Below are positions 24,165 to 39,211 of a DNA stretch of 64,000 nucleotides, piece by piece. The notes under the pieces are model-generated. The model saw only the letters and a program-made list of their open reading frames with translations, was not told the DNA's origin and did not search any database. The translations under genes were made by a program, and so were the position numbers. The DNA lies in the NCBI GenBank assembly GCA_963580455.1, contig OY756964.1, positions 2,852,001-2,916,000 of the forward strand, given 5' to 3'. This DNA comes from Euonymus europaeus. Taxonomy: Eukaryota > Streptophyta > Magnoliopsida > Celastrales > Celastraceae. Numbering within the stretch: position 1 is the stretch's first letter; every line of letters starts with the position of its first letter.

Positions 24165-25268
24165 TGTGTTTGGTAAACAATTTGCATGTAGCATGTAGCA
24201 TGTAGCTTATATGCTGGTAGCGTATATGCTGTTTGAAATGCTGACATATATGTTGTTTGAAATGCTGTGCTGTTTGGTAAACAATTTCAGAAAAAACATA
24301 TATGTTGTTTCAAATGCTGTGTCAAATTACATATAAGGGCAGTAGCACAAATTAAAAAGTATTTTTTAAAAATATAATAAATTATTAAATATAATTGAAT
24401 ATATTATTTTAAAATAAAATATATTATTAAATATAAATAATTAATTAAATCTATAAATAATATAAATAATTCAATATATTAGTAAAAATTTAATATATTA
24501 TTAAATAAAAATAAATAAAAATTTATTATTTAATATAAATGAATATATTATGAAATAAAAATAAATAATAGATTAGCAAATATAAATAAATATATTATTT
24601 AATATAATTAATATATTATTTAAAAATAAATATTTTGTGCAAAATATAAATAATTTAATATATTAGTAAAAATGTTAAAATATTAATAAATATTAGATTA
24701 GTAAATATAAATAAATAAATTAGTAAATATAATTTAATATATTATTTAAAATAAAAATATTTTTAAATATATTAGGAAAAATGTTAATATATTATTAAAT
24801 ATAAATGAATATTTTATTAAATAAAAGTAAATAATAGATTAGTAAATATAAATTATTAAATATAATTGAATATATTATTTAAAAATAAATATATTATTAA
24901 ATATAAATAATTAAATATGTTAGTAAAAATGTTAATATATTATTAAATAAAAATGAATATATTATTAAATAAAAATAAATAACAATTTATTATTAAATAA
25001 AAATGAATATATTATTAAATAAAATAATTAATTGATTGTTACATATTAAGGGTATTTTAGTCATTTGACTGAAATATAAGGGGTAGTTTAGACTTTTCAT
25101 GTTTGATAGAAAGTAAATGTTGTTGAAAATGATTTTTTATGTAGCATTTGAAAATTGTAATATATATGCTAAAATTGTTTTTGGGTGTTTGATAAATGTA
25201 GCATTTATAAGTAGCTTACATGCTATATTAACATATATGTTGATTGAAAATGGTTTGCCAAACAGACA
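24165..25268. mobile_element. AT-rich non-autonomous element with inverted ends (putative)
   Basis: The left end TGGGTGTGTTTGGTAAACAA and the right end GGTTTGCCAAACAGACACAA form an imperfect inverted repeat (TGTGTTTGG/CCAAACAGACA). Both flanks carry subterminal GTAGC and ATATGCTG-type words (TAGCATG, GTAGCTTACATGC). The core, 24340-25030, is extremely A+T-rich and built from shuffled words such as ATATTATTAAATATAAAT. This layout fits a deletion-derivative or foldback-type DNA transposon with an expanded AT-rich interior. There is no transposase and no clear target duplication. Confidence 0.4.
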
Positions 25269-25651
25269 CAATATGAGGTTTAGATTCCCTACCGACAATA
25301 AATTTACAACTCGGCCGGGTTTCGGTCCGAGTTTAAGCCAATATCCAAAAGTAAATTTGTACGTATAGTGGAAAAAGGAAGGAAAAAACCCCAACGATCA
25401 GAGGCAAACATTACAACCAAGATCAAACCAGAGAAGCACAATCTGGATTTTCATAGTGAAAATCAAAATTCACGATATCCAAACAAACCATATATAAAAA
25501 TCTCTGATCTCTGATTAGTAGTACAAATTAAGGAATGGTCAATCCAATATCAACTGAGGATTTCTGTTAGTAAAGAGAGGTCAAATTAAAAATATCACGA
25601 AACCTCCTTACACTATCCGGTAGGCTAAGATCGCGAACAAGCGAGACGCCG
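25269..25651. other. 3' flank of the B-box gene
   Basis: Intergenic DNA and the 3'UTR of the minus-strand B-box gene. Nothing further is recognised. Confidence 0.4.
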
Positions 25652-26465
25652 TCAACGACCATGAAATCGCTTCTGCGACTCGGCGATCTCCATGGATCTC
25701 GAGCTGGCCCGATCTTGATCCGCATCACGATTTCTACAATGCCTTGTGGAGCCGCCAGAGGTCGCCTCGCCGTAATCGTTGAACTGATGCGCCTATAGTG
25801 AAAACGGCGAATCGTAATTTAGACGAGAAGATGAACAGTTGAATTCGTTCAGCAATATAATTGAGATTTTAGATATTGAAAAAGAAATTCAAAATGAAAA
25901 CAACATTAGTGGTTAAAAAACATCGGAAACATATTTTATAGCAACTACTAACCTGAAAGCGAAGATCGGAATCATTATCTCGCGCTCTCTTCAAAGTGAA
26001 ACCGTTTATCGATTCAAAAGCTTCTGTGCCACCACCAGATATTTTGGTCATGGACTCTTCGCTGCTGGAGGAACTCGCAGCTGGCTGCGGAGTCGTGGAA
26101 GAAGACCACGGCACCACTTGATTATCTCCATCCTCGTCTTCAACGTCATCATCATCCTCGTCTTCTTGATCGAGATCGTCATCCTCGGTATCGAAGTCAT
26201 CATCATTACCCGCTTCGCTCTCTTCATGTCTTTCGATCGTTCCATTTACGCATCTCTCGCATGCGGAAACCGTGTTACCAAGCCTGGCACCGGAGGCTTT
26301 CCACGGAGTCGGAGACTGGCATGAGTGACAGAGAAGGGTTCTCAAGTGCCTCGCCACCAAAAAATTCGCTCCGTGAACTTTCGCGTCGCAATCCCAGCAC
26401 AGGCTCGCCTGGTCCGATTCGCAGTAATTCGTCGCCGGAGTCTTGCAAAGCTCACAGCTCTTCAT
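25652..26465 (-). CDS. Single B-box zinc finger protein (BBX28/29 type)
   Basis: Exon 1 (26465-25953) and exon 2 (25792-25652) join in phase 0 across a 160-bp intron (CAG|GTTAGTAG to ACTATAG|GCG) to give 217 residues. Residues 1-47 are one B-box with all zinc ligands (MKSCELC, CESDQASLCWDCDAKVHGAN, then H). The QSPTPWKASG extension follows, as in Arabidopsis BBX28/BBX29. The middle (about residues 80-112) is a long Asp/Glu run followed by QVVPW, also a BBX28/29 hallmark, and then a serine-rich stretch. These proteins lack the CCT domain. They act as partners or inhibitors of transcription factors such as HY5 in light signalling (known for the Arabidopsis members). The exon-2 tail has no recognised domain. 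Confidence 0.88.
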
Positions 26466-29400
26466 TATTCAACTCTCTATAGCACCAACTACTCTTCAAA
26501 CCCGAAGTTTCTTATCTTCCTCTTTCCCAGATTTCCAGATTTTTCTGGCTCTACTTTCTCGGAATTTTCTCTCTCTACTGCACAATTGGGGGATGGGATG
26601 GTATGGGTAGGAAGTCGAAAAGAAAAATGTCAAGTTGCAGTCAGTTATTGAAACTCCTCTTCTTTTCCCGCATATTACAAATTTACCCTTCAGGCTTACT
26701 CCTGCTGTATCCTTACACAGTCAAATTATGTCAATTTAATACATTTATTTCAAACGAGAATGTTACTTATCCATAATTTTTGGTATTCATAACATTTATA
26801 TGTGATTTTAAATTTTTTAAGTTAAATTTAGAATTAAAATAGTGACTATAATAATTGTCACAAGGAATTGTAAATATTATTATAGACATCAACTTTTATA
26901 CATGTGAAGCCAATGATTTAAGCAGCTAAAGAGCTACACTATGTATCTAAAGAAAAGCTACACATTATATCTACAGTCTGTATATAAAGACATCCAAAAG
27001 ACAAACGGTTAAAGACTGTCATTTGAAAGTTATAACTGTCAGGAGTAGTTATCAAGGGAGTTACATCATAAACGATTAACTTCAAGCCTATAAAAACATA
27101 TCAATTTCATACTTGTAATATTGATTGATTAATTAATAAAAGTTGAGACCATCCTATGAACATAGATAAATTGCTGAACTACGTATATTTTTATATCTTT
27201 TTTTATGCAATTTTTCTTCTTTGACTAATTTTACTTCCTTAATCATTTAATACCCTCGTTGCAAATCTAGAATAAACGATACATGAGACTTAAAAATTAG
27301 AATGGCTTCAGAGTTCAAATAAATGTATGGGGGCAAAATAGTCATCTTATGCCTACTACGAACCAACCGGATCTAGGGTTTTGACCCAAAGAGCCCAAGG
27401 TTGTGGTGTCAATCGCCGCCAGGTGTTGGCTCATAAGGGGGTGAAGCCTTTCTGTGGATGAGGTCTTGCCTTGCTTCCTCGGGCCATCAAGATATTTTTA
27501 TCTCTTGGTGACGTGTCATCCCCGTGGACAGGAGATTCGGATTCGCTTTACGTGGCTTGATATAGTGCACTAAGTGGACCAAGTGACCAACCACGTGGGC
27601 GCTCTTGATTCGTTTTACGACTACGTGTATGTTGGACCCGGCATTGCTTGCTGAATTGGCCACCCGATTCGGCTCCTAAAAATCTTCTCATAAGAGACGA
27701 CAACACTCACGTGCTGCTGAGCGAATGAGTACCACTCTCCAGTCCATTGGCTAGTGTGATCGAACCGTTTAGCTGCGTCAATAAATTATACTTTCCAATA
27801 AAAGAGTGTTTTTTTTGGCTGTAATAACATGTTGCGTTCAGTATGTTAGTCAAAGTAACGGTGTTGTTCATGCAGGATGTGTTCAAGATTAGTATCCAAA
27901 AAAAAGAAAAAAGAAGAAGGATGTATTCATGATTCCTAAAGGACGCACCTCCATGGATTACTTTTATTTGCACCGGAAACAAGCTAGTGGGCCTGAATCA
28001 TGAAACCAAATAAATGCGATTACAATTTCAAGTAGGGCGACAAAACTTGTTTGGTTTGGCTGATTAAACTTGTTGGTCGATTCGAATTAAATCAAATTTA
28101 GATATAAAATTATGTTTGAAATTCAAATTAAAACATGAAGTTTTTGTCTGCTTTTAGAATCGAGTCCAAGTCCAAACACAAAAGTTTTAGTATGATTTAG
28201 TTGTTCAAATTCTAAATCGGATTGAATTATTATTTGATTTATCTGAGCAATTAAAACTAATCCAGGTTTGAACTTGTAAATATTTTATAAACATTTTATT
28301 ATTACCATCACAATACAATCAACCAAAGGGATCCACTAGTGAAACAGAGTTGAATTGGGTGTGAATTGGTTTTTCGATGTTGGCCAAAGCGTAACGTGTT
28401 AATAGCGTTGGCAAGGAAATCAAACTCTAGACATTCTATATAGATTTCACAAATGAGCCCTCCAACACCTACACGAACAAGAGTTATAACCAAAGTTGTT
28501 GAAGTATTGTTTGTTGAGCGTTAATTGGACCTCACTTTTTATCAAGTACACCTCTATCTTAAAAAATCTCACAACAAAACATAACAATTATGAATACACT
28601 CTTAAGTTCCTTTCTTCCAATTATTGCAAAAGAACACCCACCATCAATACCTTAACTCCACCGAAACGATGCCAAAATCAACTCAAGGCAACCATGACTA
28701 AATGATGGTATCTCTTTTGGCTTGGTCGTTAAAAAACCAATATTGAATTTCTCCAACAAACCCTGCAAAATCACAACCCAAAACCCCTAATTTTGTTAAC
28801 AACAATTTTTCGATCCATGAAACCAAAACTCCAATTCACCAAGCTGGTCTCTTATTTTTTACTCTTTCTCAACCCCATGTGGCAGGCAATTTCCTATCAA
28901 CTTATAAAAACACATTAGCAAGTTCCAGACCCATGAATACGAACACGAAGACAAAGATAGATGCAAATCAGAAGGCCTAGATTAGAGAATCTCCGTTTTG
29001 TTGAGAATTTGAATTGCGGAAGAAACTCTCATAATAGGAAGCGAGGGCAGATTAGCAAAGAAAGTGTGTGCTTCTCGTTCGATTCGACTATAGAGGAAGC
29101 AAGGGCAAATTGCAGTTCGTCGAACTTTCCTCTGTCGAAGCTGGGTTTCTCGTCGTCACCCGCGTGTCATCGTCGAAGTTGAGATTGTCGACATCTATAT
29201 CGCCGAAGAAGACGAAGAGTTGAGACTTGTTTTCGCAAAAAGAGTGAAGTAGGAGATGAGAGAAGGAAGGATCAATGCCCGAGTGAGAGTAGCAGAGACA
29301 ACACGACATATTTAATTTAAATAGGGTGTTTTTTGGGTCATTAATAGGGTGCATTTGAAAAAATGCGGGGTAGGGAGATTCGGAACTTGAGACCCCTTAA

Positions 29401-30184
29401 GCCAGTGGGCCGGAGGTCGTGTTAAAATGGGCCTAGTAAAAGAGGCCTAGTATAGATTTTAGTGGGCTTTCACCTGTACAGAGATCAGAGAGACAAACGC
29501 TGCTACCATCTCCCCGGAGAAATCATCTCCAGGCGCGGATCATAATCTTGAAGAGAGGACAGTAAACATTGTAGGAAGAATGTCGTCGTCGTAAATGGAG
29601 ACAGTAAATAGAAGCATTCGCAACCTTGTTTCGCCAGTATTGGACTGTTACTTTCCGGACTGTATAGGCACGCAGGTTTTATCCCATTTGTTCGCTACGT
29701 AATCAGCATAGATTTCTTTATACCTTAACTTGGAAGCAGATACTCAGAAGGAAATCAAATGGTGCAGAACTAAAGAGAAGCCATTGCATTCGATTTGGGT
29801 GGAGATTACTGCAACTGCGACTATAATTTCTGCTTTTGTCGTCTGTTCTTCAGACCACATAAGGAGAAGAAGCGTCTCCAAACTTACAAGGTAAGTAACG
29901 AGCATACTCTCTCCCTCTCACCACCCCCCACCACTCTTTTGCATATTTAAAGAGTGTGTTTATTGTTTTATCTGCATTATTTCACTTCGAATATTGTGGT
30001 CCTGGTTGTGTGGTAATGGTTGATTAAATTTATCTTTACTCTTTAGTTGGCTGTGCTTGATTATGGTGGAGTCATTTATGCAAACATCATTCTAGGAACT
30101 AGAAAGATAAAGAAAGAAATTACGGAAACGAGTAGAAGACAGACAGGAAATTAAGGAAACAAGATTTAGGCTTACTGATTATTC
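26466..30184. other. Intergenic region with repeat relics
   Basis: Upstream of the B-box gene. About 26890-27190 resembles the end of a copia-type LTR (GAGACCATCCTATGAACATA then GCTGAACTACGTA), but I cannot find a partner LTR. 28030-28310 carries words shared with the dispersed element at 21196. At 29596-29890 a short ATG-led frame (METVNRSIRNLVSP) and a later donor-like ACTTACAAG|GTAAGTAACG could be part of an unrecognised transcript, but I cannot connect them into a protein. No gene is supported. Confidence 0.35.
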
Positions 30185-30300
30185 TTAAGGTAAACAACTT
30201 CATACACAGATCTTACCCACATATGGGAAGACTGTTTCGAGGAATTGAACTCGTGTGTACTGCATTGTACTTGAACTCTACAACTGAGCCACATTTTCGT
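30185..30300 (-). mobile_element. tRNA-derived SINE (probable)
   Basis: On the minus strand there is an A-box-like TGGCTCAGTTG (30291-30281) and, downstream, a B-box-like GAGTTCAATTCC (30252-30241). Next comes CAGTCTTCCCATATGTGGGT and then AAGATCTGTGTATG. This order, with the GGGTAAG(A/G)-type segment after the B-box, is typical of plant SINE bodies derived from tRNA. It does not fold as a real tRNA. The exact ends and target duplication are not clear. Confidence 0.5.
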
Positions 30301-31467
30301 CTGTAGTGACTTTTCTCATAGAGAGAAACAAATTTTAAAAACAACTATCAAGACCGTTGTTGCCTTGGAAAAAGGCAAGATTTCTCAGGCATAAGTCAAA
30401 CTCGTGAGAATTGTGTTGTTGATTAGCAGATAAATCATTATAAGCGCAAAGAAAAACTGCAGGTCTTCGTGGGATACACCCCAAAATTTTGACTATTGAA
30501 ACATTTATTCTTAATTTAGTCATCCCAAGATCCCAATTGACTCATCTTTACTTGCACAATTAGCAGTGAAAGAAAAAGGAAGCCGACCAACCTAAGTTCT
30601 TTACTGTAATGCATATATGATTATTTAAATGCCTGATCTTGATCAATTCACTACACAACTCGTGTGTTTAATTTCTTTCTACTGCACACAGCTCATTGCT
30701 TCTAGATATTGTCTTTTTAATGCCAAAAAAATTCATGTGGGTTTTAGAAAACCAAACCTCTAGTGTTTGGGTCATATTTTTGTCTTTTTTAGGCTTGCTA
30801 GTGACTCATAGATTCTGGTTGAGTTCTCATGGGTGTAGTTATGCGTATTTTTAGGTTTGCTTGGGTTATATAATGTAAGCTTTGGCTTAAGAATTTGTTA
30901 GACTCACTGTACTACTCCCACATTGGATATGGTCTGAATAGGTCACTATCATCAAATATTCAAATATCGTTTCTGGAAGCTTAAAGAGGCCAGATGGTGT
31001 TTTATATATGGAGAAGCGCGTAATTGTATATGAAAACATTTTTCTACCACAAAAGGGGAAAGACATAAAAGGAAGAAGGGGGCCATAAAAAGATGAAAAT
31101 GGACAAAATCCCTAGACCTTGACTTGTTGTTCTTCTTTATCTTCTGCATTAACCCTGAATAAACAGATTATTATTGTTTTGCCATTGCTCCAACACTATT
31201 CATCAGAGTAATGATTCTTCACCATCTTTAGCTATTCGTCAGTGGTCTCATAAGTCATAACAAATAATACAATGCAAACTGTTAACTGCTGACTTAGTAA
31301 ACTTGTGGGGGCAATTCAGAGAAAGGGAACCAAGAAGAATAAAAAACCAATAGAAGAAAGGTCATGTGAAAAAAATTATTAGCGGCCGGACACGCTTGAA
31401 TATAGAAAATTAGCAGCCACTCTATGTCTCCTAGCGAAAAGAAAATTCTATCTACCACAATTTTTCC
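30301..31467. other. Upstream region of the receptor kinase gene
   Basis: No gene seen. A stretch near 30830-30940 ending CCCACATTGGATATGG has the flavour of an LTR fragment but cannot be bounded. Confidence 0.35.
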
Positions 31468-35470
<4,003 letters not shown>

Positions 35471-38400
35471 CATCTGAAGCTCTCTTTAATCTTGCATACT
35501 TGTCAGGTTTTTTTCTTCTTTTCCTTCTTCAATTTATAGAAGAATCTACGGAATGCATGTAGATGGCAGCCTGCCTCTTTGTAATAATTCTCATTCCTTG
35601 GTGGTATCTCTACTTTTATTGATCAATTGAATTCAAAAGTTATGGTCAACTGGGTGCATACTCGTGCTACGCACGTGTAATTGGTATGACTAAAATTTGT
35701 GACCTGATATATCACTTCCTTTTTAAATGTCATTTATACACTTCAATATGTTTTTTTACATATCAACGCGTGAATCGTAGTACCCTGCACAATTATATAT
35801 GTCAAATGTTGGATGTTATCCTAGCATTTTGTTTAAAGTGCAAACATTAGAAATAACATGAATAACGAATTCACATACATTTTCATCGAGGAATGTCATG
35901 TATGTGCCTTATAAACTCCTTGGTCTTTGTACTCACGGAACCATATAGCCTAATCAATTTGACATATATATTTCAGTTGATAATGGTTTGATCAATTTCA
36001 AATGAAAAATTTGTATTCATGATCGATGATCAAGTGATTTGCAAGGAAATTGTGTGTATAAGTTGTGAGAATGATCTAATTATTGAGTGTGCTTATAGGG
36101 AGATTTTTAAAAACTTTTCTTATGTTGTATTTAATATTTGATAATAAATAAATAGAATTAATATTAAGTTGACTATTTGATGATCCTATTAATATCATAA
36201 ACCCAAAAAAACGTTGATTGGAATGTATGCTTAACCTCCATTCAATAGGAAAATGTATCAATAAAAATTACTTTTTTTTTGTGTGAGTTTGGTGGACTTT
36301 GCATTAGTTCAGTGAATGTACACAGATACTTTAATTCCCTAAAAGTTCATGTTTGCTATTCATCATCCAACAACCTTAGCTAGCTGGGTATAGAGACTTT
36401 CAAACAGGAATATAAAATCAAATAAACACATGCTCAGCTTTAATTATTATTGATATCATTTTTGGACATCAAACCTCCAATTAAGTTGAGCAGCATAATG
36501 CCTGAACGAGAAAGTCGACAATCGCACAACCTTAAGCGTTGGTGTACCACCTAATCAATTGTGTTCACAATTCCTAAATCTGGATCCTATGCAGATTCTT
36601 GTTACTTTGTCAAACACCGGGTATGGGTTAGCCGAATGTGCTTAACTAACAATTCCTAATATTATGATGGTGATCAAGCATGCATAATAATAAGAAATCA
36701 ATAATAAACTCAGAGAATCAATGAATTAAATCTAGTGTAATCATCCATGAAATTGTTCAACAAAGTTCCAATAGAAGAAACTAATCAAATCTCAAACTAA
36801 ATAATGAGTTAGTTACACATAGTCATAATTTAATTGTATAAATAAACTAGAAATTCAATTGGGGAAGAAGGAGATGCTCAAAAGTGTTGAAATCCTCTTC
36901 CTGGTGTCTTCTCTCCCTAGATCTGAAGTGTAGCGGCGTCAAAAGTTGTTTCTGGGTCAAGTTTGTTTAGTATTAAAACCCTACTTGCCACATCAGCAAA
37001 GTAAATTACATCACTGACCCGCTAATATCTGCGGCCATAAACTGGTCGCACTTAGACTGCAGTTTTTGCTAGAAAACTCTTAATTCCTCCTTTTGTATTC
37101 ATCTTTCACATGTTCCATAAAACACCAATTGAGTAGTAATTTGATCTTGAAAACATACAAATTGAGACTTGTAAAGATTGAAAATATATGTGCATTTTGC
37201 GCCTAACAGGCAACAATGCATTATAGGAACAAACTTCTAGTATTTATTCTAAAGTCGATAAAAAGATCAGAATGAGATCTGCTAATGTTTTCAATCAGCA
37301 CCACCAATACTTGAGAAAATAATAAATCAATATAGAACAACTATCCATAATCAATCAACAAAAGTTGATATGCAAGATAACCAAAACCAGGCAGAATTCA
37401 ACAGTCGGGATCATTAAATTGCTTTGTAGGTATAGTTTAATTACTTAATTTGGAACTTTTCAGACCACATTCTTAGTGCAAATATGCATAAGGCTATTAA
37501 GCTCTAGAGGACGAAAACTCATAATGATTACCAAATAAAGAAAAGATTGATTTCTGGTATCCTCCTACAAGTGTCATTCAAGAACATGAAATCGAATGAT
37601 GCTACGGTAGAGCTCCATTAATTAATTAACCCAATAAAGCAAACCCTAGCCCCAGATACTAAAAAGATATAGCAAAGAATTTCATAAATCGGAAAGAAGG
37701 GGCGAGACAGAAAAGGTAGGTTCAACAAAGTTTAGAAAAAAGAGCAGGCCGGCACACATCTGAGCACCCTTGGTAATTCAGTAAATCCATTCTGAGAAGG
37801 ATACCCATCACGAAATTAATGAAGAACAACGACGAACAAAATAGAAGCACCCGCAAGTCGCTGAAGCCTGCAGAAACCAACTTCGCACCCTGCAGAAACC
37901 AACTTCGCACCGCCATATGCATACAGCCAAAAGTGGATTTGATGACCGAAGCACACGATTAGGGCAACCACGGTGGCACAATTGATCACCCAACAATTTT
38001 ACTTTTGGATTCCACGTTTATCTCATAAAACACAACTCTCAATACAATCAAATCAGCATAATATATATTTCAATACTGTCACATCAGTAAAACATATCTT
38101 TCAATAGAAAACAATCATCAAACCCAACTATTTTTTTATCGTTTATACTATCCTATCAAATTTACACAAAAATAAAGGCTGCGTCCCACTTTTATTACAA
38201 AAAGTCAAGTCACATCATTATTCACATCACCAAAATACATATTTATATACAACCATATCAACAAAACACATTTTTCAATACAATCACATCAACAAAACAA
38301 ATATTTCGAACACATTTGTTGGCCAATAACTAGCCAAGTTTGGTGTACGTCGTCTGTGCACGGGTGTAGAGTGTAGTTATACGCGTGATGCGTTGCAGAC

Positions 38401-38795
38401 ACGTATTATTATGTTGTGTTCGTTCCCAGCGAGCCAAAGCTTGGTACTCTTTGTCGGTGTATTTTCCGACGTATCGGGAAAGTCAAATAGTAATATATAA
38501 AGCGAGGAGGTGATTACTTATAGACTTGAAGATGCTTTTTCTCGAATCCACATCATCAGCTGTGAGGGTCATAGCCGGCCACAGCCTCTCTGGGTCAGAA
38601 CCAAAGAGACAGATGGCAGATGTTGACGGAAACACCCCAGGATAACTTCTTCGAAACTGGTAAGCAATTGCCGTAGCCTGCAGAGAATCAGAGCCGACAG
38701 CAATTAACTCACTGTTCCTTTGCTGTCATCTATATAAAGATATCATAATAATCCTCCAGTTCCTTCTACGAAGAATCGCGTCACACCTTCCTCCC
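35471..38795. other. Gene-free stretch
   Basis: 3' flank of the receptor kinase, then more than 3 kb without a recognisable gene. A duplicated short phrase (TGCAGAAACCAACTTCGCACC, twice at about 37867-37911) lies near 37.9 kb, and TACATCAATAAAACA-like words (ACATCAACAAAACA) recur at 38040-38310. The last 200 bp are the promoter of the EF-hand gene. Confidence 0.4.
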
Positions 38796-38804
38796 CTATA
38801 TATA
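38796..38804 (+). promoter_or_regulatory. TATA box of the EF-hand gene
   Basis: CTATATATAC lies about 80 bp upstream of the ATG at 38877, at a usual distance for a short leader. No upstream ATG intervenes. Confidence 0.55.
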
Positions 38805-38920
38805 CAATCTATAAATACGATCTGATACGTGCCCGCACAAACACTCCAAGGACCATAAACATTTTCTTTATCAAGAATGGCCGGGGTCGGTGGAAAGACG
38901 GTTGATTTCGAGGACTTGTT

Positions 38921-39173
38921 TGTTAACTTAGTAAGCGTAGTGTAACTCACTGTATTTGGGAGATGAAGCTACTAATTATTCAATAAAGCAGTGGCTGTAT
39001 ATAAGCCTTTTACAAGGAACAACAGAAAAACAAACTCCACGTTTTAGACTCCCTAAAAACATGGCAAGTGGCCTAGACCAATTCACATACTAAACTACAC
39101 TAACAACTTACCCAAAAAGTGGGATATTATTAACAGAAAGCAGAAAATACAATTAACCCTTAATGCTTCAACA
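38921..39173 (-). repeat. 3' LTR of copia element 1
   Basis: 253 bp, TG...CA. Indistinguishable by eye from 43263-43515. Confidence 0.95.
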
Positions 39174-39211
39174 TATCCTCCCTTAAACTAATTTGCAAAA
39201 ATGCAATCAGT

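Noticed and set aside
24340..25030. Centromeric or satellite array
   Set aside because: The words are irregular and no fixed period is visible. The block is bounded by transposon-like inverted ends.
26118..26324. Hydrophobic open frame on the plus strand
   Set aside because: Reverse reading of the Asp/Glu-rich run of the B-box gene, which yields Ile/Val codons by composition.
30241..30291. A tRNA gene
   Set aside because: Box-like motifs are present, but the A-box to B-box spacing and the stems do not fit a cloverleaf. A SINE explains it better.
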